From NCBI GenBank assembly GCA_046297395.1, contig JBKCNM010000012.1, positions 5,594 to 69,593 on the forward strand: 64,000 nt of DNA, read 5' to 3'. Source of the stretch: JBEICQ01 sp046297395 (lineage in GTDB: Bacteria; Bacteroidota; Bacteroidia; UBA4408). Both the position numbers and the translations under genes were made by a program. A model generated the notes under the pieces. The model had not been told where the DNA came from. It was given only the letters and a program-made list of their open reading frames with translations, and searched no databases. Shown here in pieces: positions 53,364-61,470 of this stretch (within the stretch, counting starts at the first letter, position 1; each line of letters begins with the position of its first letter).

Positions 53364-53798
53364 CTACGATGCTGCAATGAGTTGCCGGGAAGAAACATCC
53401 ACCCAATATCTGTTTTTAAGCAGTCTTCGTCCGATAAGTACCGGGTATTTCATGCTTCCTCTATCGGTGAGTGAGAAATGTGCCTTGATTCTCCGGTCGC
53501 CAATCTGAATGGTTGTTTTAATGACAAACCTTTCCTCTGTCTCCCCGAATGAATTTTTAATCTTTCGGATCTCAAATTTTTTAAAGCGGATGCGTTTTTC
53601 GCTGTACTCCGGGTGTCCCGGATCCAACAAATAGAACTGCAATACCTTGGTTCCATTAATGGTAACGAGACCAATGTGATGGCAGTGGAGGGCACCGGTA
53701 TATGCACCGGTATCTATCTTGGCTTCAATCATGCGTATGCCCAGTCGTGGAAAACTCACATACTGTGTGCGTCCGATAATTTGAATGTCGGATTTCAT
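53364..53798 (-). CDS. RimB/ATP-dependent zinc protease-like retropepsin-fold protein
   Basis: A 144-residue protein of the PF05618 family, first named ATP-dependent zinc protease but now seen as retropepsin-like aspartic proteases. The start is the ATG at 53798 (MKSDIQIIGRTQYVSFPRLGI). The key motif is AKIDTGAYTGALHC (about 26-39) with the D-T-G-A active site; GxxxIxxxRFxxRxI-like and the C-terminal MKYPVLIGRRLLKNRYWVDVS, equivalent to the aspartic protease's hydrophobic-hydrophobic-G motif, complete the fold. In other bacteria it is often beside rimK, whose glutamylated S6 tails it cuts; no rimK is here. Own -7 element at 53805-53812. Confidence 0.87.
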   Translation of the reverse strand: MKSDIQIIGRTQYVSFPRLGIRMIEAKIDTGAYTGALHCHHIGLVTINGTKVLQFYLLDPGHPEYSEKRIRFKKFEIRKIKNSFGETEERFVIKTTIQIGDRRIKAHFSLTDRGSMKYPVLIGRRLLKNRYWVDVSSRQLIAAS

Positions 53799-53804
53799 GT
53801 CAGA

Positions 53805-53812
53805 CAAAAATA
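53805..53812 (-). promoter_or_regulatory. -7 element of the RimB-like gene
   Basis: Read leftward, TATTTTTG, 7 bases before the ATG at 53798, implying an extremely short or absent leader. No -33 TTTG at normal spacing, so it may be fortuitous. Confidence 0.4.
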
Positions 53813-53851
53813 CGCAATGAAAATAAGCCCTGAAGGATGAGGTGAAAATTG

Positions 53852-53859
53852 TATATTTG
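53852..53859 (+). promoter_or_regulatory. -7 promoter element of the SAM riboswitch-metH transcript
   Basis: TATATTTG, 25 bases before the first base of the riboswitch P1 stem. No TTTG at the expected -33 distance; the region there reads CTGAAGG. Confidence 0.6.
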
Positions 53860-53883
53860 CACCAGTTCTTTTCCCATACCACT

Positions 53884-53987
53884 GCTTATCCAGAAAGGCC
53901 GAGGGACTGCGCCCTGCGAAGCCTTGACAACCCTCCCCATGTGGGAGAAGGTGCCAATTCCTGTCCTTTTAAAAGGAGCAGATAAGC
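53884..53987 (+). promoter_or_regulatory. SAM-I (S-box) riboswitch aptamer upstream of metH
   Basis: P1 is GCTTATC (53884-53890) with GATAAGC (53981-53987). Between them the hallmark S-box order is present: CCAGAAAGGC, GAGGGACTGCGCCCTGCGAAGCC, GACAACC, a P3 hairpin TCCCCATGTGGGA, GGTGCCAATTCC and a P4-like CCTTTTAAAAGG stem before P1 closes. The aptamer binds S-adenosylmethionine and represses methionine genes. Between it and the metH ATG lies a CTCCCG/CGGGAG hairpin (54028-54043, loop GCTC) without a T-run, so control is more likely at translation than by termination; the mode is not resolved. Confidence 0.93.
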
Positions 53988-54062
53988 CGAGAGAAGTTTT
54001 CAGGGTAATCAGCAACCTTTAGAAATGCTCCCGGCTCCGGGAGAAAAACTACTAGGTGCTTA

Positions 54063-57000
54063 ATGAATATGACCACAAAAGAAAACATCAAAAAAATCCT
54101 CTCAGAAAGGGTGCTGGTTATTGATGGTGCCATGGGTACCATGATTCAACGATACAAACTTACCGAGGAAGATTACAGAGGAAAGCGTTTTGAACATCAT
54201 CCCCATTCTCTCAAGGGAAACAATGACCTGCTTGTGCTTACCCAGCCGGAGATCATTGAGGCCATCCACAAAGAATACCTGGAGGCCGGGGCAGACATCA
54301 TAGAAACAAATACTTTTAGCAGTACCACCATTGGTATGTCTGATTACCACATGGAAGATTTGGTTGACGAGTTGAATCTTGAAGCGGCAAAAATTGCCCG
54401 CATAGCAGCTGATGAGTACACTGCCAAAAATCCAAAAAAGCCAAGGTATGTCGCAGGTTCTATTGGACCCACCAGTAAAACTGCTTCCCTTAGTCCGGAT
54501 GTGAATGATCCGGGATACAGAGCCATCTCTTTTGATGGGCTGGTGGAGGCCTACGCTCAGCAGATGATAGCCCTGATTAAAGGTGGATGTGATGTATTTT
54601 TAATTGAAACGGTTTTCGATACCCTCAATGCAAAAGCTGCTCTGTTTGCCGCCGGTGAAGCCTTTAAAGAGACCGGAAAGGAGCTACCGATGATTGTATC
54701 AGGAACCATCACCGATGCCAGTGGCAGGACACTTTCCGGGCAGACCACCGAAGCCTTTTTAAATTCTATTGCGCACGCAAACCTGCTAGCAGTAGGACTC
54801 AATTGCGCATTGGGTGCTGCAGAAATGAGACCCTATCTGGAAGAACTCGCCCAAAAATCTCCATTCTTCGTAAGTGCATATCCCAATGCAGGATTACCCA
54901 ACCAGATGGGCGAATATGACCAAACAGCACATGAGATGGGACATGTGATTGAAGATTTTCTGGAACATGGTTTTTTAAATATTGTAGGCGGTTGCTGTGG
55001 AACAACTCCCGAACACATCCGCGAAATTGCTGCCAAGGCTGCTACCGCCAAACCGCGGCAAATACCCCCCGGCAAGCCTTTTCTCCGCCTGAGTGGACTG
55101 GAGCCGGTGACACTTCCCGCGGAAAGTAATTTTATGAATGTAGGGGAAAGAACAAATGTAACCGGATCAAAAAAGTTTGCCAGACTCATCGCTGAAGAAA
55201 AATACGAAGAGGCTATTTCAATTGCCCGCGACCAGGTTGAAGGAGGTGCACAGGTTATTGATGTGAACATGGATGAAGGGATGCTGGACAGTGAGGCTGC
55301 TATGGTTCGATTCCTTAATCTGATTGCCGCCGAGCCCGATATTGCAAGGGTGCCCGTAATGATTGATTCAAGCAGGTGGAATGTCATCGAGGCCGGTCTA
55401 AAATGCATTCAGGGAAAGGGAATTGTAAATTCTATTTCCCTCAAGGAAGGTGAAGCTGTTTTTCTGGAACAAGCAGAAAAAATTAAGCGTTATGGTGCTG
55501 CTGTAATTGTGATGGCTTTCGATGAAAAAGGACAAGCTGATACACTGGAAAGAAGAATAGAGATTTGCGGTCGCGCCTATCATCTTCTCGTAAACAAGGT
55601 GGCATTTCCACCCCAGGATATCATCTTCGACCCCAATATTTTTCCTGTGGCCACAGGCATGGAAGAGCATCGCAGAAATGCACTCGACTATTTTCTGGCG
55701 ACCCGATGGATCAAACAAAACCTACCACTTGCCAAAGTGAGTGGCGGTGTGAGCAATGTTTCTTTTTCCTTCCGAGGAAACGATGCCGTTCGCGAAGCCA
55801 TCCACTCTGCCTTTCTATATCATGCCATTCGCGAAGGCATGGACATGGGCATTGTAAATCCGGGCATGCTCCAGGTATACGATGAAATTCCCAAAGACCT
55901 TCTCTTGCTCGTAGAGGATGTACTGCTCGACCGCGATCCTGAAGCAGCAGAAAAACTGGTAAAATTTGCTGAATCAGTAAAAGGCACTGCGAGTAAACAG
56001 GAAAAAGATGAGGAATGGAGGAAATTACCCTTGCCCGAGCGTATCACACATGCGCTGGTGAAAGGCATTGTAGAACATATTGAAAGTGACATGGAGGAAG
56101 CAAGAGGACAATATGCACGCACACTCGAAATTATTGAAGGGCCACTCATGAGCGGCATGAATGTGGTTGGCGATTTATTCGGAAGTGGAAAAATGTTTCT
56201 ACCACAGGTGGTGAAAAGCGCAAGGGTGATGAAAAAAGCGGTTGCCTATCTCACTCCTTTCATGGAGGAGGAGAAGAGAAAAGGCGGAGAAGCACCCAAG
56301 GCTCAAGGCAAAATTTTATTGGCCACTGTAAAAGGTGATGTACACGACATCGGAAAAAACATTGTATCCGTTGTGCTCGCTTGTAACAATTACGAAATTA
56401 TTGACCTGGGTGTGATGGTGCCGGCAGAAAAAATTCTGGATGAAGCCATCAAACACTCAGTAGATATTATTGGACTCAGCGGGCTCATCACTCCTTCTCT
56501 TGATGAAATGGTGCATGTTGCCCGTGAGATGGAACGCAGGAAAATGAATTTGCCCCTGCTTATTGGCGGTGCAACAACCTCCAAGGTACATACTGCCGTA
56601 AAAATTGCGCCCAATTATTCCGGTGTAGTCGTGTATGTAAACGATGCCTCACGAAGTGTGCCGGTGGCAAGTAATCTGCTGAGTGAACAATACAGGGAAG
56701 GGTTTGAGAAAGAGACGGCAGCGGAGTACGAACGGGTGCGAGAATACAACCGTCAGTCGAGAGATGCGAAACAACTGATTTCTATTGAAAATGCCAGATC
56801 AATGAAGTTCGCAACACCCAGCCCTTATGTATCGCAAATGATTGTTCCCAAACACATGGGGAACATGGTGTTAAGGGATTATGATCTCTCGGAAATTGCA
56901 AGATATATTGACTGGACTCCTTTTTTCATCAGTTGGGAGATGAAAGGATCTTATCCGAAAATCCTTGATGATGCGGAACGCGGACCGGAAGCCAGAAAAC

Positions 57001-57767
57001 TTTTTAATGATGCACAAAACATGCTTCGTAAAATTGTGGAGGAAAAGTGGCTCAAAGCCCATGGAGTTGTTGGTATCTATCCGGCCCTGGCTGATGGAGA
57101 CGACATTGAAGTGTATACACCCGACTCAAGCTTCCAACAAAAAACAAATCGCTGCAGATTTCACACCCTGAGACAACAGTCGCTAAAACCCGATAAGCAG
57201 CCTTACATCGCACTGAGCGATTATGTATTGCAAAAAAAGGATGCCGGTCAGCTGGATTATATTGGCGCTTTTGCTGTGGCTGTTGGAGAAGGTATTGAAG
57301 AGAAACTGAAAGCGTTCGAAAAAAATCATGACGATTATTCATCCATCATGCTAAAGGCACTTGCCGACAGACTGGCAGAGGCGTTCGCTGAACTACTGCA
57401 CGAAAAAACAAGAAAAAGTATTTGGGCATATACACCATCAGAGGAACTGAATACCGATGCATTGATCAGGGAAGAATACGCAGGCATAAGACCGGCACCA
57501 GGCTATCCTGCCCAACCGGATCATACAGAGAAACTTACCCTTTTTGATTTGCTGGAAGTAGAAAAAAACACGGGCATCACACTCACAGAAAGCATGGCCA
57601 TGTATCCTACGGCTGCTGTTTGCGGATTATACTTCTCCCACCCTGAAGCACGATATTTTGCACTGGGTAAAATCAACAAAGACCAGGTAGAAGATTATGC
57701 GAAACGAAAAGGAATGCCAATAGGAGAAATTGAAACCTGGCTCTCGCCTGTGCTTTCTTATCAATGA
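54063..57767 (+). CDS. metH: Cobalamin-dependent methionine synthase
   Basis: A full-length 1234-residue MetH that methylates homocysteine with methyl-tetrahydrofolate via B12. Order: homocysteine/zinc domain (about 1-330) with ligands C248 (GLNCALG), C311 and C312 (GGCCGTTPEH); pterin-binding domain (about 350-620; MNVGERTNVTGSKKF, DVNMDEGMLDS, VMIDSSRWNV); cobalamin cap and Rossmann domain (about 640-890) with D759-V-H761-D-I-G-K-N binding the cofactor; and the SAM-dependent reactivation domain (about 920-1234; YFSHPEARYFALGKINKDQVEDYAKRKG). The start is 54063 or the ATG two codons later. It is controlled by the SAM-I riboswitch upstream, closing a product-feedback loop. Confidence 0.98.
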   Translation: MNMTTKENIKKILSERVLVIDGAMGTMIQRYKLTEEDYRGKRFEHHPHSLKGNNDLLVLTQPEIIEAIHKEYLEAGADIIETNTFSSTTIGMSDYHMEDLVDELNLEAAKIARIAADEYTAKNPKKPRYVAGSIGPTSKTASLSPDVNDPGYRAISFDGLVEAYAQQMIALIKGGCDVFLIETVFDTLNAKAALFAAGEAFKETGKELPMIVSGTITDASGRTLSGQTTEAFLNSIAHANLLAVGLNCALGAAEMRPYLEELAQKSPFFVSAYPNAGLPNQMGEYDQTAHEMGHVIEDFLEHGFLNIVGGCCGTTPEHIREIAAKAATAKPRQIPPGKPFLRLSGLEPVTLPAESNFMNVGERTNVTGSKKFARLIAEEKYEEAISIARDQVEGGAQVIDVNMDEGMLDSEAAMVRFLNLIAAEPDIARVPVMIDSSRWNVIEAGLKCIQGKGIVNSISLKEGEAVFLEQAEKIKRYGAAVIVMAFDEKGQADTLERRIEICGRAYHLLVNKVAFPPQDIIFDPNIFPVATGMEEHRRNALDYFLATRWIKQNLPLAKVSGGVSNVSFSFRGNDAVREAIHSAFLYHAIREGMDMGIVNPGMLQVYDEIPKDLLLLVEDVLLDRDPEAAEKLVKFAESVKGTASKQEKDEEWRKLPLPERITHALVKGIVEHIESDMEEARGQYARTLEIIEGPLMSGMNVVGDLFGSGKMFLPQVVKSARVMKKAVAYLTPFMEEEKRKGGEAPKAQGKILLATVKGDVHDIGKNIVSVVLACNNYEIIDLGVMVPAEKILDEAIKHSVDIIGLSGLITPSLDEMVHVAREMERRKMNLPLLIGGATTSKVHTAVKIAPNYSGVVVYVNDASRSVPVASNLLSEQYREGFEKETAAEYERVREYNRQSRDAKQLISIENARSMKFATPSPYVSQMIVPKHMGNMVLRDYDLSEIARYIDWTPFFISWEMKGSYPKILDDAERGPEARKLFNDAQNMLRKIVEEKWLKAHGVVGIYPALADGDDIEVYTPDSSFQQKTNRCRFHTLRQQSLKPDKQPYIALSDYVLQKKDAGQLDYIGAFAVAVGEGIEEKLKAFEKNHDDYSSIMLKALADRLAEAFAELLHEKTRKSIWAYTPSEELNTDALIREEYAGIRPAPGYPAQPDHTEKLTLFDLLEVEKNTGITLTESMAMYPTAAVCGLYFSHPEARYFALGKINKDQVEDYAKRKGMPIGEIETWLSPVLSYQ

Positions 57768-57806
57768 AACCCTTCATGAACATTTAAAAACAATCGTTTA
57801 AAGACC

Positions 57807-57814
57807 TACATTTG
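57807..57814 (+). promoter_or_regulatory. -7 element of nadK
   Basis: TACATTTG, 7 bases before the nadK ATG at 57822. No -33 element at normal spacing. The position suggests a leaderless or very short-leader transcript if used. Confidence 0.4.
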
Positions 57815-57821
57815 GTAAGAT

Positions 57822-58706
57822 ATGAAAATTACCCTTTTTGGAAAGTCCATCAACGACAGTAATATTCAGCCGGTCATTAGATTGGTGAACAAGCTCGAAT
57901 TGATGGGATGGGATCTTACCGTGCATGAAGAAATTTATAACAAGTTAAAACTTCGTGGTGGGTTTCGTTCAATCGTAAAAGTTTTTTCCGACATCAACGA
58001 TTTTTCAGGTGATTGCCAATTATTTATTTCCATTGGCGGCGATGGCACGCTGCTGAATTCCCTGCCCTTTATCCGCAACAGACAAATTCCGATAGTGGGT
58101 GTGAATACAGGTAGACTCGGATTTTTGGCAGGAATCAATATCGATGAAATTGAAAATGCCATTGAGCAGATCCGCGATAAAAAATTCACCATCGAAAAAC
58201 GAAGTTTACTTACACTAGAAACAGCTGACGGACTGTTTGGTGATCTCAATTTTGCCCTCAATGAATTTTCCGTCACCAAGAGTGAATCTGCCTCTATGGT
58301 TACGATACATGTTTACCGTAATGGGGATTTCCTGAATACCTATTGGGCAGATGGTTTAATTATTGCCACACCCACCGGATCAACCGCCTATTCCATGAGT
58401 TGCGGGGGCCCCATAGCCATGCCAGATTCAGAAAACTTCATCATTACCCCTATTGCGCCTCATAACCTCAATGTAAGACCACTGATTATTTCAGACAAAG
58501 ACATCATCACCATCACTGCCGACGGACGGACCAATCAGCACATGGTTACACTTGATTCAAGATCGAGCATCATCGATTCCATGGTAGAAATGACCCTGAG
58601 AAGGGCTGATTTCCAGGTAAGTCTGCTCAGGCTCGATCAGCATGATTTTACGCAAACCCTGCGGAGCAAGCTCAATTGGGGTACCGACAAACGCAATGAA
58701 TCATAA
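57822..58706 (+). CDS. nadK: NAD kinase
   Basis: A 294-residue cytosolic enzyme that phosphorylates NAD to NADP. The family motif G-G-D-G-T-L-L-N is at about residues 72-79 (FISIGGDGTLLNSLPFI), followed by GVNTGRLGFLAGI, the TPTGSTAYSMSCGGPI substrate loop (about 184-199) and the C-terminal LNVRPLIISDKDIITITADGR. Length is normal for the bacterial form. Follows metH by 54 bases on the same strand, with a possible promoter between them. Confidence 0.95.
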   Translation: MKITLFGKSINDSNIQPVIRLVNKLELMGWDLTVHEEIYNKLKLRGGFRSIVKVFSDINDFSGDCQLFISIGGDGTLLNSLPFIRNRQIPIVGVNTGRLGFLAGINIDEIENAIEQIRDKKFTIEKRSLLTLETADGLFGDLNFALNEFSVTKSESASMVTIHVYRNGDFLNTYWADGLIIATPTGSTAYSMSCGGPIAMPDSENFIITPIAPHNLNVRPLIISDKDIITITADGRTNQHMVTLDSRSSIIDSMVEMTLRRADFQVSLLRLDQHDFTQTLRSKLNWGTDKRNES

Positions 58707-58736
58707 AATCACTGCACTGAGTTCGGTGATCTCTTG

Positions 58737-58765
58737 TTTGACCTTCCTTCGAATACTTACATTTA
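58737..58765 (+). promoter_or_regulatory. Possible weak promoter of the DUF2520-kdsC unit
   Basis: TTTG (58737-58740), 17 bases, TACATTTA (58758-58765), one base off TAnnTTTG; 16 bases before the ATG at 58782. Confidence 0.45.
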
Positions 58766-58781
58766 CTGAGTAATTTAGAGC

Positions 58782-59576
58782 ATGTACCAAAACCCCGGTC
58801 CCATTCATATTTGTATCGCAGGAACAGGAAACCTGGGCACTCACCTTGCAAATTCTGCCTTGCCTGACAAAATAAAAGTTACCCATGTGATTGGTCATTC
58901 ACTGGAAAATGCAAAAATGTTTGCCGGTAGATATCAGGCGAGCTTCGACAACACCTTTCTCAATATTCCAAAAAACACCCGTTTTGTGATTCTGGCCTTG
59001 CCCGATGATCGCATCGCTTCCTGTTGCAAGGAACTGGCAGATTACGAGGGAGTAGTTGTACACTGTTCAGGTGCACTGCCTATGGATGCATTGGCTGCTG
59101 CCAAACATTTTGGTGTGATGTATCCCCTGCAAACATTCAGTAAAGAGCGTAACCTTTACCTGAAACATGTGCCATTTTTTGTAGAAGCCTGCAATGCCGA
59201 AACATTACATGATATGCAACAACTGGCCTCCTGTTACACCGAAAACATATGGGAAGTAAACAGCCAGGTTCGCAAACAGATTCATCTGGCAGCCGTACTC
59301 TCCAACAACTTCATCAACCATTTGCTGAGCTATTCCAAAAACCTGCTGGATGAGGTTGACATGCCTTTTGAAATCCTTCACCCCTTGCTCAAAGAAACCA
59401 TTGAAAAAGCCATGTTGCTCGGACCGGAAAATGCTCAAACGGGTCCAGCAGTGCGACGCGACAAAAATACCATCGAGACTCACCTCAACAGCTTGCAAAA
59501 CAAGCCGGATATGCAAGAATACTATACACTTATTACAAAACTGATTCAGGATCATGGAAAAAATAATGCACGCTAA
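58782..59576 (+). CDS. Rossmann-like and DUF2520 domain oxidoreductase-like protein
   Basis: A 264-residue protein. The N-terminal Rossmann domain begins IHICIAGTGNLGTHLANSALPDKIKVTHVIGHS (about 4-36), with the G-x-G-N-L-G nucleotide loop, and has FVILALPDDRIASCCKELADYEGVVVHCSGALPMDAL, the pattern of F420/NADP-type and ketopantoate-reductase-like proteins. The C-terminal DUF2520 helical domain (about 130-255) contains KQIHLAAVLSNNFINHLLSYSKNLL, TGPAVRRDKNTIETHLNSL. Function unknown; a dehydrogenase role is inferred. Its stop overlaps the start of kdsC by 23 bases, or less if kdsC starts at 59566. Confidence 0.88.
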   Translation: MYQNPGPIHICIAGTGNLGTHLANSALPDKIKVTHVIGHSLENAKMFAGRYQASFDNTFLNIPKNTRFVILALPDDRIASCCKELADYEGVVVHCSGALPMDALAAAKHFGVMYPLQTFSKERNLYLKHVPFFVEACNAETLHDMQQLASCYTENIWEVNSQVRKQIHLAAVLSNNFINHLLSYSKNLLDEVDMPFEILHPLLKETIEKAMLLGPENAQTGPAVRRDKNTIETHLNSLQNKPDMQEYYTLITKLIQDHGKNNAR

Positions 59577-60060
59577 AGACCAATTTGCACAATTAAAGCT
59601 GATGATTTTTGATGTGGACGGAGTATTCACCGACGGTTCCATTCTTTTGATGGAAAACGGGGATCAATTACGAACTTTTAACATCAAAGACGGGTACATG
59701 GTGCAGCAAGCCACAAAAAAAGGTCTGCATCTTGCAGTGATTACCGGATGCCGCAGTGAGGCAGTAAAAAAAAGATTGGAATACCTAGGAATCAAAGATA
59801 TTTATCTGGGCATACAGGAAAAGCTTGATGCCTATAATGAATTGCTTTCGATTCACAACCTCAACCACAGCGAAGTTTTATACATGGGAGACGATATGCC
59901 TGATTACGACATTATGAAACGAGTGGGGATTCCCGTTTGTCCGAACGACGCCGTGCCAGCCATCAGGGAACTCAGCCGGTATATTTCTCCTTTTAAAGGC
60001 GGAAAGGGCTGCGTTCGCGATATAGTGGAACAAGTTTTAAGAGCCAAAAACCTACTTTAG
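59554..60060 (+). CDS. kdsC: KdsC-type HAD phosphatase (3-deoxy-D-manno-octulosonate 8-phosphate phosphatase)
   Basis: A 168-residue HAD-superfamily enzyme that removes phosphate from KDO-8-phosphate for the LPS inner core. Motif I is DVDGVFTDGS (nucleophile and acid Asp), the KDG-loop FNIKDGYMVQQATKKGLHLAVITGCRSEAV matches KdsC, and motif IV is YMGDDMPDYDIMKRVG. Length and absence of a cap are typical of the tetrameric KdsC class. The in-frame ATG at 59566 (MHAKDQF) is an alternative start and removes part of the overlap with the DUF2520 gene. Followed 8 bases later by the UPF0104 gene. Confidence 0.9.
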   Translation: MEKIMHAKDQFAQLKLMIFDVDGVFTDGSILLMENGDQLRTFNIKDGYMVQQATKKGLHLAVITGCRSEAVKKRLEYLGIKDIYLGIQEKLDAYNELLSIHNLNHSEVLYMGDDMPDYDIMKRVGIPVCPNDAVPAIRELSRYISPFKGGKGCVRDIVEQVLRAKNLL

Positions 60061-60068
60061 CCAAGCGA

Positions 60069-61160
60069 ATGAGTTCATCTACCGAACCAATCAACGAGCA
60101 GGAAAAGAGAGAAATCAATAAACTCGGGCAAATTTGGAGGATTCTGATTCCGGTTTGTATAGGTCTTGCGGTTACGGGCATCTTGCTTTACAGGAATTTT
60201 GATTCCGATACGCTCCTGAACATGCAATTGTCAAGTCGTTGGCATTGGTGGTTTTTGGGTGTTCTACTGGCCATCTTTGTTCGCGACTTAGGCTATATGA
60301 TGCGCATCAGGGAACTTTCTCAAAAGAAGTTGAACTGGAAAAAAGCTTTCGAAGTAATTATGCTTTGGGAATTTTGTTCGGCCATTATGCCGGGGTTGCT
60401 TGGTGGTGGTTTCGCTTTTGCCATTGCCATCATTCACAAAGAAGGTGTCAAACTCGGCAAAGCCATCAGCATGGTGGTGATGACAACTTTTTTGGATGGT
60501 ATTTTTTTCGCCGTACTTGCTCCCCTGGCCTGGTTCTATTTTGGCTCGCATGACCTGTTTAGCCACAACGGTTCCGGATCTGCAGCAACAGGCATGGGAG
60601 GACAAACCCTTGAGACCACCTTTTGGTTTATCTATTTTATTGTCCTTGCCTACAAGTTATTGGTTGCCTATGCCCTTTTTATCAATGCCAATGCAGTTAA
60701 AAAATTCCTTATCACCTTGTTCAGTTTGCCCCTGCTGAACAGATGGAAAGAGCAAGTTACAGAGGTAGGCGACGACATGATTATTGCCTCCGAAGACCTC
60801 AGGAATTTTACCTTTTTCAATTGGTTTAACGCATTCTTCTCCACCCTTCTCAGCTGGAGTGCCCGTTTCTTTCTGGTAAATTGTATGCTTGGTCTCTTCC
60901 TCGAGAGTATCCCCGGGCATCTCCTGCTTTATGCCAGACAAGTGGTGGTAAACATTCTTATGATTGGCTCACCAACCCCCGGAAGTTCTGGCGTTGCAGA
61001 ATTTGCCTTTGCCAGTCTGCTTGGTAGTTTTATCAATAACCCATCCATGGCCGTCATCCTTAGTTTCATTTGGCGTTTGTTCAGTTATTACCCATACTTG
61101 CTCGTAGGGATCATCGTTTTCCCCGGTTGGGCAAGAAGAGTTTGGGGAGAAAAAAAATAG
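60069..61160 (+). CDS. UPF0104/MprF-flippase-like membrane protein
   Basis: A 363-residue inner-membrane protein with about eight helices, of the UPF0104/LPG_synthase_TM family, related to the flippase half of MprF and to AglD-type proteins. Seen are ISMVVMTTFLDGIFFAVLAPLAWFYFG (about 136-162), VRDLGYMMRIRELSQKKLNWKKAFEVIMLWEF and a PGSSGVAEFAFASLLGSFI block (about 300-318) typical of the family. The soluble aminoacyltransferase domain of MprF is absent, so it cannot itself lysinylate lipids. Role inferred as lipid or polyprenol-sugar movement. Its TAG stop is part of the terminator stem shared with rpsU. Confidence 0.85.
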   Translation: MSSSTEPINEQEKREINKLGQIWRILIPVCIGLAVTGILLYRNFDSDTLLNMQLSSRWHWWFLGVLLAIFVRDLGYMMRIRELSQKKLNWKKAFEVIMLWEFCSAIMPGLLGGGFAFAIAIIHKEGVKLGKAISMVVMTTFLDGIFFAVLAPLAWFYFGSHDLFSHNGSGSAATGMGGQTLETTFWFIYFIVLAYKLLVAYALFINANAVKKFLITLFSLPLLNRWKEQVTEVGDDMIIASEDLRNFTFFNWFNAFFSTLLSWSARFFLVNCMLGLFLESIPGHLLLYARQVVVNILMIGSPTPGSSGVAEFAFASLLGSFINNPSMAVILSFIWRLFSYYPYLLVGIIVFPGWARRVWGEKK

Positions 61161-61180
61161 CCGGTATAGAATACCGGCTA
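61150..61180 (-). terminator. Terminator of rpsU
   Basis: A perfect 10-base-pair stem TAGCCGGTAT (61158-61167)/ATACCGGCTA (61171-61180), loop AGA. Read leftward it is followed by eight T, so it ends the rpsU transcript; rightward there is no T-run. The stem includes the stop codon of the rightward gene. Confidence 0.88.
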
Positions 61181-61220
61181 AAAATATATCGCATGAGATC
61201 ATAAGATCTCTACTCGCTGA

Positions 61221-61412
61221 TTATTCTTCTGCGCTTCTGATTTTTTCGCGGAAAACAGCTTTGATTTTTGTTGTTCTTTTTTCAATAGAAGGCTTTGTAA
61301 ACTTTTGTCTGTTACGCAATTCCTTGATCAGACCGGTTTTTTCAACCTTCTTTTTGAATTTTTTCAGCGATTTTTCGATGGATTCACCATCTTTCACCTG
61401 TACAATCAGCAT
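61221..61412 (-). CDS. rpsU: 30S ribosomal protein bS21
   Basis: A 63-residue, highly basic protein of the ribosomal small subunit near the anti-Shine-Dalgarno end of 16S rRNA. The N-terminal MLIVQVKDGESIEKSLKKFKKKVEKTGLIKELRNRQKF is the family signature, and Lys/Arg content is typical. It is a single-gene unit with its own promoter (61441-61470) and terminator. In Bacteroidota bS21 helps hide the anti-SD, in line with the near absence of clear SD sequences upstream of genes in this window. Confidence 0.97.
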   Translation of the reverse strand: MLIVQVKDGESIEKSLKKFKKKVEKTGLIKELRNRQKFTKPSIEKRTTKIKAVFREKIRSAEE

Positions 61413-61440
61413 GTGTGTTTGTTTATGAATTTGAGGGACG

Positions 61441-61470
61441 CAAAGATAAGCTTATTTTCAATTCTACAAA
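61441..61470 (-). promoter_or_regulatory. Promoter of rpsU
   Basis: Read leftward, TTTG (61470-61467), 18 bases, TATCTTTG (61448-61441), 28 bases before the ATG at 61412. Fills the gap after the acyl-CoA dehydrogenase stop. Confidence 0.75.

Noticed and set aside
54028..54043. GC-rich hairpin between the SAM riboswitch and metH as a transcription terminator
   Set aside because: It is followed by AAAAACTAC rather than a T-run, so it does not fit a Rho-independent terminator.
61195..61210. Palindrome GAGATC-ATAA-GATCTC between the UPF0104 gene and rpsU
   Set aside because: Short, A+T-looped and adjacent to a much better terminator; no evidence of an operator role.
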